The notes: generated by a model not told the origin, from the sequence alone. A stretch of DNA of 30,910 nucleotides from CALVUJ01 sp045128835 (GCA_045128835.1 JBGVRX010000004.1:1-30910), one strand, 5' to 3'. Positions 15,968 to 25,217 are shown, counted from the stretch's first letter. Numbers and translations are program-made.

Positions 15968-17076
15968 AAAAACTTCTAATGATAATAACTATCCTAACTT
16001 CTCTTATAACAAGTGGCTGCTTTATAAAAGAAAAAGATCTAGGCCAAATGTTTTTCCCTATCTCACTTGGAATAACCTATGAAAACAATAAATATAAGGT
16101 ATACTTACAAATATTAAACACCTCAACTATCTCAATCGTAGAAACTGAAGGATCAATAAATGAATCTACTTTTATTCTAATCCATGAAGAAGATGAAGAT
16201 ATTAATAAAATCTTTACAAAATTAGGATTGAAAACCTTAACCTATATAAGTGCAATTAAGTTAAGAAGTATTATATTCAATAAATCAGTTTTTGATGAAG
16301 GTCCTTTAGAATATAACGAATTATGTAAATATTTTATAAATAGCCCTATCTTTAGAACTAAAGTAAACATTTATATAACCGAAGAAAACATTGAAGACTT
16401 CTATAGTGTTAAATACAATCTTGTAGGCACAGGAATATATTCTCACGCTAGTAATAAAGATCCTAAATTAATAAAAGGATATGCTTCCCCTTCATACTTA
16501 TTAGATTCCTTAAAAAGTTACTACGAAAATAAAAGAACATATGCTTTTCCTATAATAAAAATACGTGAAGATGTTATCGAAGAAGGAGATAAAGAAGGGA
16601 AACTACAAAACATAAAAACATACGCCTATGGAGGAATTTGTTTTACAACCTACAACTCCTTTTCTAAAATAAAATGTTTAAACCAAGAAGAAGCACTTGG
16701 TTATCGTTTTTATAAAGAATTATCTTTTCTAAATATCGATTTTAATGAAAATAATTCCCCAATTAATGTAATAATTGATAAAAGCAATTGGACAACAGAT
16801 ATAAAAAACAACAAATTTGAAATAACCATAACTAATGAATCTTATATTAATGTAAATCTCACCACATTATCTAATGATGAAATAAGAAATAGATTAAATG
16901 AAGAAATAAAAAAGGATGTCTCAAACACCCTTTCTTTAGCGTATAATAATGACATTGATATCTATCATCTAAATGATTATGCCTTTAGAAAAAACAAAAA
17001 TTTAAAATACTCTTTAGACAATATAGCAATCAATGTAAATTCTAGAATCAAAAACTCTACTTATTATAAATATTAA
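15964..17076 (+). CDS. gerAC: Spore germinant receptor C subunit (GerAC family lipoprotein)
   Basis: A 370-aa protein with a lipoprotein-type signal (MKKLLMIITILTSLITSGC; Cys19 the likely lipidated residue, the -3 position Thr being unusual) followed by the GerAC domains. KDLGQMFFPISLGITYENNKYKVYLQ is typical of the family's first strand region, and the C-terminal half ends in an amphipathic helix region with repeated NDE segments. ATG overlaps the gerAA stop (ATGA) with AAAGGAG upstream. Last gene of the receptor operon; its TAA overlaps that of convergent acpS. Confidence 0.9.
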   Translation: MKKLLMIITILTSLITSGCFIKEKDLGQMFFPISLGITYENNKYKVYLQILNTSTISIVETEGSINESTFILIHEEDEDINKIFTKLGLKTLTYISAIKLRSIIFNKSVFDEGPLEYNELCKYFINSPIFRTKVNIYITEENIEDFYSVKYNLVGTGIYSHASNKDPKLIKGYASPSYLLDSLKSYYENKRTYAFPIIKIREDVIEEGDKEGKLQNIKTYAYGGICFTTYNSFSKIKCLNQEEALGYRFYKELSFLNIDFNENNSPINVIIDKSNWTTDIKNNKFEITITNESYINVNLTTLSNDEIRNRLNEEIKKDVSNTLSLAYNNDIDIYHLNDYAFRKNKNLKYSLDNIAINVNSRIKNSTYYKY

Positions 17077-17387
17077 CCGTTTAAAACAACAAAAGCACAA
17101 ACCATACCATTATCATGAGCAATAGTAACTAAGCCATTTATATCTTTAAAATATGGTTTACCCTTTTCATCATTCAAAACCGTAACTTGATCATAATTAA
17201 AATAAGCATTATCAGCCTTAAATAAAGCTTCTTTTACCGCGAATCTTTCTGCTAGATATTCCCTCTTTAATTTATCATTTGTAATAGAATTGAAGATTTC
17301 TAACTCCTCACTAGAAAGAACTTTTCTAGCAATTTTATAATCTATTCTTTCAATACTTAAAATATCTACTCCAATGCCCTTAATCAT
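17073..17387 (-). CDS. acpS: Holo-[acyl-carrier-protein] synthase
   Basis: A 104-aa phosphopantetheinyl transferase that moves 4'-phosphopantetheine from CoA to the serine of acyl carrier protein. MIKGIGVDILSIERI carries the conserved GVDI metal-binding Asp8, and LAERFAVKEALFKA the family signature with its Glu. It is slightly shorter than the usual 115-125 aa, with a compact C-terminus (TIAHDNGMVCAFVVL). GAGGAGA precedes ATG 17387, which lies inside the end of the upstream M16 gene (8-base overlap), so the two are cotranscribed. Its stop shares TTAA with gerAC. Confidence 0.96.
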   Translation of the reverse strand: MIKGIGVDILSIERIDYKIARKVLSSEELEIFNSITNDKLKREYLAERFAVKEALFKADNAYFNYDQVTVLNDEKGKPYFKDINGLVTIAHDNGMVCAFVVLNG

Positions 17388-18660
17388 TGTTGTCTCCTCT
17401 TAAAATACATGTAGTATTAACTGCATCTTTTAAATACTCATTATATACATCAATCAAATCTTGAACAGTTATTTCTTTAATTGTTTTAATTAAATCTAAA
17501 TAATTAGCATCTTCAAACAAATACAAAGCAAAATATTTAGCCAAATTAACACAAGAGTTACAACTTCTAATAATAAATGAAACCTCACTCTTTTTAATAT
17601 TTTCTAAATCTTCTTCTTTAAATAAGCTAATAGCGTTCTTAACTCTTTCTTTAACTAAAGTTTTAACCTTATCACTATCGTTTACATCACAACTAAAAAT
17701 AAGACAACTAACATCTTTATAACTAACAAATTCACTCTCTACGCCATTTGCTAAACCATCTTTAATTAAACTATCATAAAATTCTGTACTACTAGCAAAT
17801 AGTAAAGAACAAATAAATTCCATACATAATTGTTCTTTTTGTCTATCTTTAGCAAAAGGTTTAAGTTTGTAAGCAATCATAAGTTTATCTTTATTAATGC
17901 TTTCTTTAACCTCTTCCTCTTCTTTTATAACCTCATCATATTTTTCATTAATAACTTTAGGTTCATGTTTAGAAGTTTCAAAAGTTTTATCCTTTTGATT
18001 ATTTTCAATTAAAGCCATTGTTTCATCAATATCGATATCTCCAGCTACTACAAGATTCATATTATTAGGAGCGTAAAAAGTTTGATGACACAACTTTAAT
18101 AAGTCTCTAGTAGTTATTCTAACTTCCTCTGGTTCACCACCAACATCAAATTTAATTGGATGCTCAAAATATAAGTTAGACATCGTTTTATCAAATAACT
18201 TTTGATCAGGCATATCCTTATACATTAACAACTCTTGAACAATAATATCTTTTTCCTTATTAACTGCTTCCTCACTCATTTCAAAAACACTTGGGAAATC
18301 TAATAATAAATTAAGACACTCTTCAAAATTATCTATCGTAGAGAAATAATATACGGTCTTATTATAAGAAGTAAATGCATTAGTATATGCACCTAACTCA
18401 TCATATAAATCCATAACATTACCTTTATAATAATCAAATAAGCGATGCTCCAAGAAGTGCGCTATACCGCCAACTACTAAATGTTTTTCGCCCTTATCAT
18501 TAACTAAATAATCTCCAGTTTGAAAAGAACCAAATCTAGTACCAAAAAAAGCACATTTTTCTTTATATCCTGGTTTTTTAATTAAATATACATTTAATCC
18601 ATTGCTAAGAGTTTTATGATAAACTTCTTCATTTATATCTTTATATAACCACTTATCCAT
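17380..18660 (-). CDS. ymfH: M16 family zinc peptidase, catalytic member (YmfH-like)
   Basis: A 426-aa M16-type metallopeptidase. The inverted zinc motif HXXEH is present as HFLEH (His68, Glu71, His72), with Glu143 of EKDIIVQELLMY as the distal ligand. FFGTRFGSF and AYTNAFTSYNKTVYYF are typical surrounding strands, and VVAGDIDIDE precedes the second half. It follows its inactive partner directly (ATG next to the upstream TAA, GGAGGG upstream). In Bacillus subtilis ymfF and ymfH also lie downstream of spoIIIE, so synteny supports the name. Substrates of this subgroup are poorly known. Confidence 0.92.
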   Translation of the reverse strand: MDKWLYKDINEEVYHKTLSNGLNVYLIKKPGYKEKCAFFGTRFGSFQTGDYLVNDKGEKHLVVGGIAHFLEHRLFDYYKGNVMDLYDELGAYTNAFTSYNKTVYYFSTIDNFEECLNLLLDFPSVFEMSEEAVNKEKDIIVQELLMYKDMPDQKLFDKTMSNLYFEHPIKFDVGGEPEEVRITTRDLLKLCHQTFYAPNNMNLVVAGDIDIDETMALIENNQKDKTFETSKHEPKVINEKYDEVIKEEEEVKESINKDKLMIAYKLKPFAKDRQKEQLCMEFICSLLFASSTEFYDSLIKDGLANGVESEFVSYKDVSCLIFSCDVNDSDKVKTLVKERVKNAISLFKEEDLENIKKSEVSFIIRSCNSCVNLAKYFALYLFEDANYLDLIKTIKEITVQDLIDVYNEYLKDAVNTTCILRGDNND

Positions 18661-19905
18661 TTATTTTCCCTCCTTAACAATTACACTAAACTTCTTCTCT
18701 AACTTACTAGCAGCTTCTTTAATCTCTTCACCAGTAATATTTTCTAAAATTTTAATAACTTCATCATTATCTTTCAAATTATACAAATCTTTAAAATGTT
18801 CTCTTGTAACCATTTTTAAAGGAGAATCTTCTTCTTTCTTAATACCATTAATGACTTTTTTCTTACATATATCCAAAACTTTTTCATCAATATTTACTTT
18901 TAAATCTTCATGAATGTCATTAATTAACTTCAAAGTCATTTCATAGTTTTTAGATTCAATATTAGATTGCAACAAGCAAAGTCCCCTTGAACTCATATAA
19001 CTAGCATAAATTGAATAACAGAAGTTATGTTCTTCCCTAACAATCTTAAATAAATAGTAGTTAAACATTTCCATAAACACACAAGTTGGATAATACAATT
19101 TATCATTAAAGTAAACATCTATATCAAATAAAACACCAATTGATGATTGACTAAACTTAGAATCAAAACTATAATCATCATATTTTTTCATTTCATTTTT
19201 ATAAATATACTTGTTATGGCATCTGCTTGCTTTAACACTTAAATATTTACTTGCATAAGTTTCAACTTCGTCAAAATCAATATCTCCAATAACAATGATT
19301 GCCTTACACATATCATTCATCGCTTCATATTTAGCGTAAACTTCTTCATTAGTTAAATCCTTTAATTTATCTAAATAACCTTCTGTCATTTCAAACATCT
19401 TGTTATTGTCACCTAAGATTTGATTAATCTTCTTCTTAACAACTACTTCTTTATAGTTTTCTGCATCTATTAAACCTTCTTTATAATCATTTTTCATCTC
19501 ATTAAAATAATCATTTTCAAAAGAAGTGCCACTTGCTAAAGGATTATATAAAACCTCATTTAACACTTCAAATTGCTTTTCTAAAAGATTTTCATTATTT
19601 AAAGTGTATCTTTTATTTAATGAATTAACTCCAATAGAGAAAGAGAATGTTTCTCCATAAGAAGCAACGTAAGATTTAATCTTCATATCATATAAGTTTT
19701 GTAAATATGTCTTTAATTCTTTTCTACTTGGATATTTTTTAGTTTTTGTAGATAGCAACTTCAATAAAAGATTGTTACAAGTAATACTTTTTGATTCTAA
19801 ACTATCTTCAAAAAAAACTCTAACATCAACTGTTTTAAATTTATCAGTATTAATCATTAATAGTTTAACGCCACTATCTAAAATAACTTCCTTTTTATTC
19901 ATCAC
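18661..19905 (-). CDS. ymfF: M16 family peptidase-like protein, non-catalytic member (YmfF-like)
   Basis: A 414-aa M16-fold protein. The region that should carry HXXEH reads SITCNNLLLKLLSTKT (about 36-51), so zinc binding is absent, as in the YmfF-like half of these pairs. Family strands remain: LQNLYDMKIKSYVASYGETFSFSIGV and VIGDIDFDEVE. I infer it pairs with the next, catalytic gene product as a heterodimer, as in other split M16 enzymes. GTG 19905 or ATG 19902 could start it, with GGAGG upstream; both lie inside the end of ftsK. Confidence 0.9.
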   Translation of the reverse strand: MMNKKEVILDSGVKLLMINTDKFKTVDVRVFFEDSLESKSITCNNLLLKLLSTKTKKYPSRKELKTYLQNLYDMKIKSYVASYGETFSFSIGVNSLNKRYTLNNENLLEKQFEVLNEVLYNPLASGTSFENDYFNEMKNDYKEGLIDAENYKEVVVKKKINQILGDNNKMFEMTEGYLDKLKDLTNEEVYAKYEAMNDMCKAIIVIGDIDFDEVETYASKYLSVKASRCHNKYIYKNEMKKYDDYSFDSKFSQSSIGVLFDIDVYFNDKLYYPTCVFMEMFNYYLFKIVREEHNFCYSIYASYMSSRGLCLLQSNIESKNYEMTLKLINDIHEDLKVNIDEKVLDICKKKVINGIKKEEDSPLKMVTREHFKDLYNLKDNDEVIKILENITGEEIKEAASKLEKKFSVIVKEGK

Positions 19906-22102
19906 TAGGTTCCTCCCTTTTATAAGTCATTAATACTTCTCTTGGTTTAGCACCATTAGATTCTCCAATTACGCCTTCTTCTTCTAGTCTATCAATCATT
20001 CTAGCAGCTCTTGAATAACCTACTGTAAAATGTCTTTGAAGTAATGAAGTAGATGCTTTTTGTGTTCTAATAACAAAATCCTTAATCTCTTCATACAATT
20101 TATCATCACTATTAGTATCTTCATTTACCATTAAATTATTAATTTGAGTTTGTTTTTCTTCTTCTAAATTCAAGAATTCTTCGTTATATTCAACGTTGTA
20201 TTTTCTCTTTACATAATTAACAACATTAAATATCTCTTCATCGCTTACAAATACACCTTGAACCCTATTTAAAGTACCTGTACCAGAAATATCCATAAGC
20301 ATGTCTCCTCTTCCTAATAGTCCTTCTGCTCCACCTCTATCAATAATAGTCTTTGAATCAACTTGAGATGATACAGAGAAAGCAATTCTTGAAGGAATAT
20401 TAGCTTTAATAATTCCTGTAATAACATCTACAGATGGTCTTTGTGTCGCAACAATTAAATAAATTCCCGCTGCTCTAGCTAGTTGAGTAATTCTTTGGAT
20501 ACTTTCTTCTACTTCTTTAGATGCAACTAACATCAAATCAGCCAACTCATCAATGATTACAACAATATTTGGAAGTTCTGCTTCCCCATTATTTCTTTTT
20601 ATTCTGTTATAGCCTTCGATATTTCTCGCTCCATTATTAGCAAACTCATCATATCTTCTATCCATTTCTACAACAACTTTCTTTAAAGCAACTGAGGCTT
20701 TTTTAGGATCTGTAACTACTGGACACAATAAATGAGGCATGTTTGCATACGGCAACATTTCAACTTTTTTAGGATCTATTAAAATCATTTTAACTTCACT
20801 TGGAGTAGTTCTTAAAAGAAGAGATACAATCATTGAATTGATACATACCGATTTACCACTTCCAGTTGCTCCTGCCACTAAAAGATGAGGCATTTTATCA
20901 ATATTTAGAACTACTTCCTTATTATTTAAATCTCTACCAATACCAACTAATAGTTTACTCTTATCATCAACAAAAGGCTTTATTACTTCTTTTAAATAAA
21001 CAGGGTATCTCTTTTTATTAGCAACCTCTATACCTACGGCACTCTTACCTGGAATTGGTGCTTCCATTCTTGTTTTTATTGCAGCTAAAGCTAACTTCAA
21101 ATCACTTTCAATATTAGTTATAGAGTTAACTCTAACTCCAAGTTCAGGAACTATTTCATATCTAGTAACGCAAGGACCAATTATATAATCACTTACACTT
21201 GCTTTAATATTTAATTCTCTAAGTTTTTGATTAATCTTTTCGCAATTTAATTCAACCTCATCCTTTAATTCATCCTGAGCATTATTGCCCGCTGAATCAT
21301 TTAGTAAACTATAAGGATCATTTTCATCAAAAACCGGAGCAACTTGTTCTTGTATTGTTTCTACTTGAACATCTTCACTTACTAAAGGTTCCCCTATTAT
21401 TTCTTCTTCAGTTTTTTCTTCTACAACAACTTCTTCTGTAATTTCATTTTCTTCATTATAGAACTCTAATTCTTCATCACCATAGAACTCTAGTTCTTCT
21501 GCCGTATAAGTTGGAGACACTTCATTATCTTCTTCATTAACAGTTTCATACTTAATCTCGTTAACAACAATTTCATTAGGAAGTTCTTCCTCTACATCTT
21601 CTTCAAAAATATTTTCGTGAAATATATCAAAAGAAAGACCATTTTTAGGGTTAATATCTATTTCTTTACTAACCTCAAAACCTAAAGTTGGTTTCTCCTC
21701 TACTACAACGGTTTCATTACCGAAAGATTGTACTTCTTCAAAAACTTTTTCGTTATTATCAAATTCTACAACAGACTTCGTAGTTGTCTTTGCCTTTCTT
21801 TTATCTTTAAATGCAACAATTAATTCTTTAGCCTTCTTATAAAGAATAATAGATGGTTTCTTTAGTAAAATGTATAAGCATGCAAAAATAACAACAAAAA
21901 TTATAAGATTAGCTACAAAAGCCTCTAAACAAGAAACCATTAAAGCATAAACAAAATAACCAATTAATCCTCCACCAACTTGATTAATTCTAGTTATATC
22001 CACCTTAGCCCCAGACAAAGAAATCTCCTTAAAATTATCACTAAAATGACTAAACCATGTAGATAAAGCCGCTCCATCATAAATACTAGAAGCCACTAAC
22101 AA
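19895..22102 (-). CDS. spoIIIE: FtsK/SpoIIIE DNA translocase, main part (frame broken at its N-terminus)
   Basis: A 735-codon frame holding the fourth membrane segment (about 43-81), a long acidic linker (about 110-285) with a small repeat (ELEFYGDE/ELEFYNEE), the alpha/beta motor (Walker A GATGSGKS 411-418, Walker B IVVIIDELADLM, RAAGIYLIVATQRPS) and the gamma winged helix (LQRHFTVGYSRAARMIDRLEEEG). It pumps DNA through the septum in division or sporulation. The frame opens with TTG but has no ribosome-binding site; the N-terminal 98 codons lie in another frame (22096-22392). One extra T in TTATTTTCTTG near 22104-22107 would join them. Position before the ymfF/ymfH pair matches B. subtilis spoIIIE. 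Confidence 0.93.
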   Translation of the reverse strand: MLVASSIYDGAALSTWFSHFSDNFKEISLSGAKVDITRINQVGGGLIGYFVYALMVSCLEAFVANLIIFVVIFACLYILLKKPSIILYKKAKELIVAFKDKRKAKTTTKSVVEFDNNEKVFEEVQSFGNETVVVEEKPTLGFEVSKEIDINPKNGLSFDIFHENIFEEDVEEELPNEIVVNEIKYETVNEEDNEVSPTYTAEELEFYGDEELEFYNEENEITEEVVVEEKTEEEIIGEPLVSEDVQVETIQEQVAPVFDENDPYSLLNDSAGNNAQDELKDEVELNCEKINQKLRELNIKASVSDYIIGPCVTRYEIVPELGVRVNSITNIESDLKLALAAIKTRMEAPIPGKSAVGIEVANKKRYPVYLKEVIKPFVDDKSKLLVGIGRDLNNKEVVLNIDKMPHLLVAGATGSGKSVCINSMIVSLLLRTTPSEVKMILIDPKKVEMLPYANMPHLLCPVVTDPKKASVALKKVVVEMDRRYDEFANNGARNIEGYNRIKRNNGEAELPNIVVIIDELADLMLVASKEVEESIQRITQLARAAGIYLIVATQRPSVDVITGIIKANIPSRIAFSVSSQVDSKTIIDRGGAEGLLGRGDMLMDISGTGTLNRVQGVFVSDEEIFNVVNYVKRKYNVEYNEEFLNLEEEKQTQINNLMVNEDTNSDDKLYEEIKDFVIRTQKASTSLLQRHFTVGYSRAARMIDRLEEEGVIGESNGAKPREVLMTYKREEPSDE

Positions 22103-22392
22103 GAAAATAACAATAAAATAACAGCAAAGCCGTTAAGGCCTAAAACAATCGTAGGCTTTTTTCTTTTAAAGAACAAATACATTCCTAAATAAACATTAAA
22201 TAATAAAACAACAAAATACATACTACCGAATAAGTAAACTAAACAACGTGCCAAAAAGCCGCCTAACCACCCTTGGTTAAGTAAACCTATCAAAGAAATT
22301 ATAGCCGTTAATAAACCAAGCAGAGCCACTTCTGCCTCTACAGATATTTTTTTAGGTGCTTTGCTTTCATCTCTTTTTTTATCTTTTGACAC
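22096..22392 (-). CDS. spoIIIE: N-terminal membrane part of FtsK/SpoIIIE, separated by a frameshift
   Basis: Encodes a basic cytoplasmic start and the first membrane segments (VEAEVALLGLLTAIISLIGLL; CLVYLFGSMYFVVLLFNVYLG; the beginning of IVLGLNGFAVILLLF), then stops at TAG (22096-22098) in the middle of the third segment. The downstream frame continues the same segment (LVASSIYDG), so both pieces are one ancestral gene. I prefer GTG 22392 because AGGTG lies 6 bases upstream; GTG 22401 is part of that site. A promoter lies at 22415-22443. Whether the break is real or a sequencing error cannot be decided here. Confidence 0.85.
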   Translation of the reverse strand: MSKDKKRDESKAPKKISVEAEVALLGLLTAIISLIGLLNQGWLGGFLARCLVYLFGSMYFVVLLFNVYLGMYLFFKRKKPTIVLGLNGFAVILLLFSC

Positions 22393-22414
22393 AATATTCA
22401 CCTACCTTTAAAAA

Positions 22415-22443
22415 ATTATATCACTAATATTATTTCCAACAAA
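22415..22443 (-). promoter_or_regulatory. Candidate sigma-A promoter of ftsK/spoIIIE
   Basis: On the minus strand TTTGTT (22438-22443), a 17-bp spacer and a perfect TATAAT (22415-22420), about 22 bases before the GTG start. It lies directly after the terminator of the upstream gene, so ftsK, the M16 pair and acpS probably form one transcription unit. Confidence 0.65.
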
Positions 22444-22452
22444 GAAAATCAC

Positions 22453-22480
22453 AAAAAAAAGCAAGAGCAATTGCTCTTAC
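22453..22480 (-). terminator. Intrinsic terminator of the methyltransferase-like gene
   Basis: The perfect palindrome AAGAGCAATTGCTCTT (22463-22478) is followed on the minus strand by GC and eight T. Confidence 0.85.
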
Positions 22481-22497
22481 TATAATTTATTAATAAA

Positions 22498-23370
22498 TTA
22501 TTTGTTCCATCTAATCCAAGACAATAAAGATTCCTCTATCCAATAACGATATTTAATCTTTTCTTTTTCCATACTTCTCATCTTGAGATATAAATCAACC
22601 CCATCACTAACATCATGCCACAAATCTACAAAAGCATAATCATAGCCTTCCATATCTTTAGCAAATTCAAAAGCATCACTTCTAACGATTTTAATCTTTT
22701 CTTTATTTGAAAAACAAGGCAAGATATTCTCTTCAAATAACTTAATTACATTTTCATCTCTTTCAACAATAGTCACACTATTTACATCATCTTTTATACT
22801 AGCCATATAAGCAAAATATCCTAGGCCTAACCCAAAAGCCACGACATCACCTTTAACCTCATCAATAACAGACTGCATAGTATTAATCTCATTTGGAGTA
22901 ATAAGCATCCATTCATTGTTATTTTCTAAAACCGCTAAATATTCAAACTCTTCTTCAAAATAGCCAATTCTAGGTATTTCTACAAAATTATCTTTTACAA
23001 TCAAGTCATTGTAAATAAAAGCCTCATAAGGTTTATACCTTTCATATTTAAATTCCCAATTACCAACCTTATTTTCCTTTACTTTTATATTTTTATAATA
23101 AGGATTATTAATATAATATTCTTTATTTAATTTCCTTATACCTTCTTTTAAATATCTCATCGCTAAGTCCAAATCATGACGATTAGAACCAATATCCAAA
23201 CCACATGCTTCACAAAAAAGCAAAAAGAAAGCTTCATCACTGCTAACATCACAAACTTTAACAGTTTCCTCAATCATTTCCTTATTTATTAAATCGCTAT
23301 GATTAATTAAATAATGTGCAACCATACCAATAACCTCAAAATTATCTTCTTTAATTTTATTCAAATCCAT
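22498..23370 (-). CDS. Class I SAM-dependent methyltransferase / spermidine-synthase-fold protein
   Basis: A 290-aa protein. The C-terminal half is a Rossmann fold of this type: motif I VVAFGLGLGYFAYMA (about 177-191), acidic ribose-binding TIVERDE, then IKIVRSDAFEFA and the strand YDYAFVDLWHD. The N-terminal 120 residues are helical, with two Cys in FCEACG, and are not recognised. Spermidine synthase-like proteins use the same fold, but a polyamine-site signature is not evident, so the reaction is open. ATG 23370 has GGAGGTG upstream. It follows the GH2 gene by about 78 bases of purine-rich DNA and ends at a strong terminator. Confidence 0.7.
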   Translation of the reverse strand: MDLNKIKEDNFEVIGMVAHYLINHSDLINKEMIEETVKVCDVSSDEAFFLLFCEACGLDIGSNRHDLDLAMRYLKEGIRKLNKEYYINNPYYKNIKVKENKVGNWEFKYERYKPYEAFIYNDLIVKDNFVEIPRIGYFEEEFEYLAVLENNNEWMLITPNEINTMQSVIDEVKGDVVAFGLGLGYFAYMASIKDDVNSVTIVERDENVIKLFEENILPCFSNKEKIKIVRSDAFEFAKDMEGYDYAFVDLWHDVSDGVDLYLKMRSMEKEKIKYRYWIEESLLSWIRWNK

Positions 23371-23448
23371 GATTACACCTCCCTTTCGACTATTCTCCCC
23401 TTTCCTTCCCTTAACTTATTAGAAGGGGACTATCAATATTCGACAAAT

Positions 23449-25146
23449 CTACATCTCATTAAATTTATTATATATCCTATCCATCAACTCTTTAACTCTT
23501 TTAGAATCTACTTTACATACCTTTCTATCATAAGTTAATAATCCATTAATCTCATCTTCCACATCACTAACTTGAGTATAAATAACACCTGCTAATTTAT
23601 TTTCTAAATTACCTATAACATCCCTTTTATATAACTCAATAAATCCTTTTTCAAATTTATCTTTGTCTTTATATTTCTTGTACCCATATTCTTTATTCTC
23701 ATTAAAAACATGACCATCAACCTTATAAGAATATCCTCCAAACTCACTAACAAAAATAGGCTTATTACTTTCTTTCAATTTAACTTTTCTAAAATAAACA
23801 TGAAGACTTTCTACATCACTATCTTTAGGTTTAAACCAACCAGATGCAGTGTCTATAACTCTAGTAGAATCCATTGATTTTACTAATTCATACATCTTAC
23901 AATCATCAAATTGACCCCATCCTTCATTAAAAATAGTATAAGAAATAAGAGATGGTGTATTGTACAATAATTCAATTGTACCCTTTAAATTACTAATAAA
24001 ATTACTCTTAGCTCCTTCACTTACCTTCATTAAGTTTTTCTTTACTCCAATCGTAGGTAATGCTGTATGTTTAAGAAAACTATACTCCCCTACATTAACC
24101 ATGTCTTGAATAACTAGCATCCCATACATATCACAATAATAATAAAACATTAAAGGTTCTACTTTAATATGCTTTCTTAACGTATTAAAGCCTAGTTCCT
24201 TCATTTTCAAAATATCATCTTTATACGTTTCATAACTTGAAGGAGTATAAATCCCATCACTAAAATATCCTTGATCTAAAACCCCATTTATGAAGCATTT
24301 CTTGTTGTTTAAATAAAAATATTTATCATCACAACTAAACTTTCTCATAGCAAAATATGATTCAATGCAATCACATTCATTACGAATAATCAAATCATAC
24401 AAAAAAGGATTGTCGGGACTCCATAGCTTAACATCTCTTATTTTCACTACAAAATCATTTCCATCAACTTTACTCTCATAAATAATCTTATCTTCTTCTT
24501 TTATAATAACCTCAAAATCAGCACTATCACTATCTACCTTTATCCTTACAGTGCTCTCATCAATATTGGGAGTTATTTTTAAATTTTTAATATGGTTTTT
24601 ACTTACAGACTCTAACCAAACACTTCCCCATATTCCGCTAACAGGCGTATACCACATTCCACCTCTTTTTCTAGATTGCTTACCATATGGGTAATCAGCA
24701 TTTAATTCATCTTTCACTTTAACAATAAGAATATTACTCCCTATTTTGATAAATTTACTTACGTCTAAAACTAAAGGCAAATACCCATTATCTCCTCTAC
24801 CGACTAGTTCGTTATTAAGATAAACTTCACATATTTGATCAACCTTATCTAGATGAAGAAAAGTTATGTATTTTAAAAACTCTTCATCTACAATAAATTC
24901 CTTTTTATAGATTAAATATTCATCATTCTTTAACTCTTTTCCAACTCCAGACAAATAGCTTTCTATACAATAAGGTACAACAATATCATTCGAAAATTCT
25001 TCTTTGATATTTCCATCATTATTAATCGTATATTTCCAAAGCCCATTTAAGTTTAAATAACTATCCCTTCTTAATTGAGGGCGAGGATACTCTTTCAAAA
25101 CATTATTTATATCTAAAGAATATTTGCTTAACAAGTCATATTTCAT
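23449..25146 (-). CDS. Glycoside hydrolase family 2 protein (beta-galactosidase/glucuronidase-like)
   Basis: A 565-aa retaining glycosidase with the GH2 order: N-terminal sugar-binding jelly roll (about 20-180; RPQLRRDSYLNLNGLWKY, VWLESV), immunoglobulin-like domain (about 185-270) and TIM barrel (about 275-565). The acid/base is Glu408 in FNEGWGQ and the nucleophile Glu468 in VSEFGGY. No signal peptide, so it is cytoplasmic and needs imported oligosaccharides or glycosides; no transporter is in the window. It lacks C-terminal accessory domains of large LacZ enzymes, so exact sugar specificity cannot be told. ATG 25146 has AGGTGAG 6 bases upstream, and a TATGCT/TAAAAT box precedes it. Confidence 0.93.
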   Translation of the reverse strand: MKYDLLSKYSLDINNVLKEYPRPQLRRDSYLNLNGLWKYTINNDGNIKEEFSNDIVVPYCIESYLSGVGKELKNDEYLIYKKEFIVDEEFLKYITFLHLDKVDQICEVYLNNELVGRGDNGYLPLVLDVSKFIKIGSNILIVKVKDELNADYPYGKQSRKRGGMWYTPVSGIWGSVWLESVSKNHIKNLKITPNIDESTVRIKVDSDSADFEVIIKEEDKIIYESKVDGNDFVVKIRDVKLWSPDNPFLYDLIIRNECDCIESYFAMRKFSCDDKYFYLNNKKCFINGVLDQGYFSDGIYTPSSYETYKDDILKMKELGFNTLRKHIKVEPLMFYYYCDMYGMLVIQDMVNVGEYSFLKHTALPTIGVKKNLMKVSEGAKSNFISNLKGTIELLYNTPSLISYTIFNEGWGQFDDCKMYELVKSMDSTRVIDTASGWFKPKDSDVESLHVYFRKVKLKESNKPIFVSEFGGYSYKVDGHVFNENKEYGYKKYKDKDKFEKGFIELYKRDVIGNLENKLAGVIYTQVSDVEDEINGLLTYDRKVCKVDSKRVKELMDRIYNKFNEM

Positions 25147-25195
25147 TACTACTCACCTAAAATCATTTTAGCATAATCTTTCTAATTTTCTAATT

Positions 25196-25217
25196 AAAAA
25201 GGCCTTATTTAAAGGCC
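25196..25217 (-). terminator. Intrinsic terminator of the cortex-hydrolase gene
   Basis: GGCCTT (25201-25206) pairs with AAGGCC (25212-25217) around a 5-base loop, followed on the minus strand by TTTTTAATT. The TAA stop (25209-25211) lies in the loop. Confidence 0.75.

Noticed and set aside
20990..21720. Acidic repeat-rich stretch as a separate gene or repeat array
   Set aside because: It is the in-frame linker of FtsK/SpoIIIE, which is normally low-complexity and acidic; the ELEFY repeat has only two copies.
22096..22110. Programmed -1 ribosomal frameshift in ftsK
   Set aside because: No X-XXY-YYZ slippery heptamer and no obvious downstream stem; a missing T explains the break more simply.
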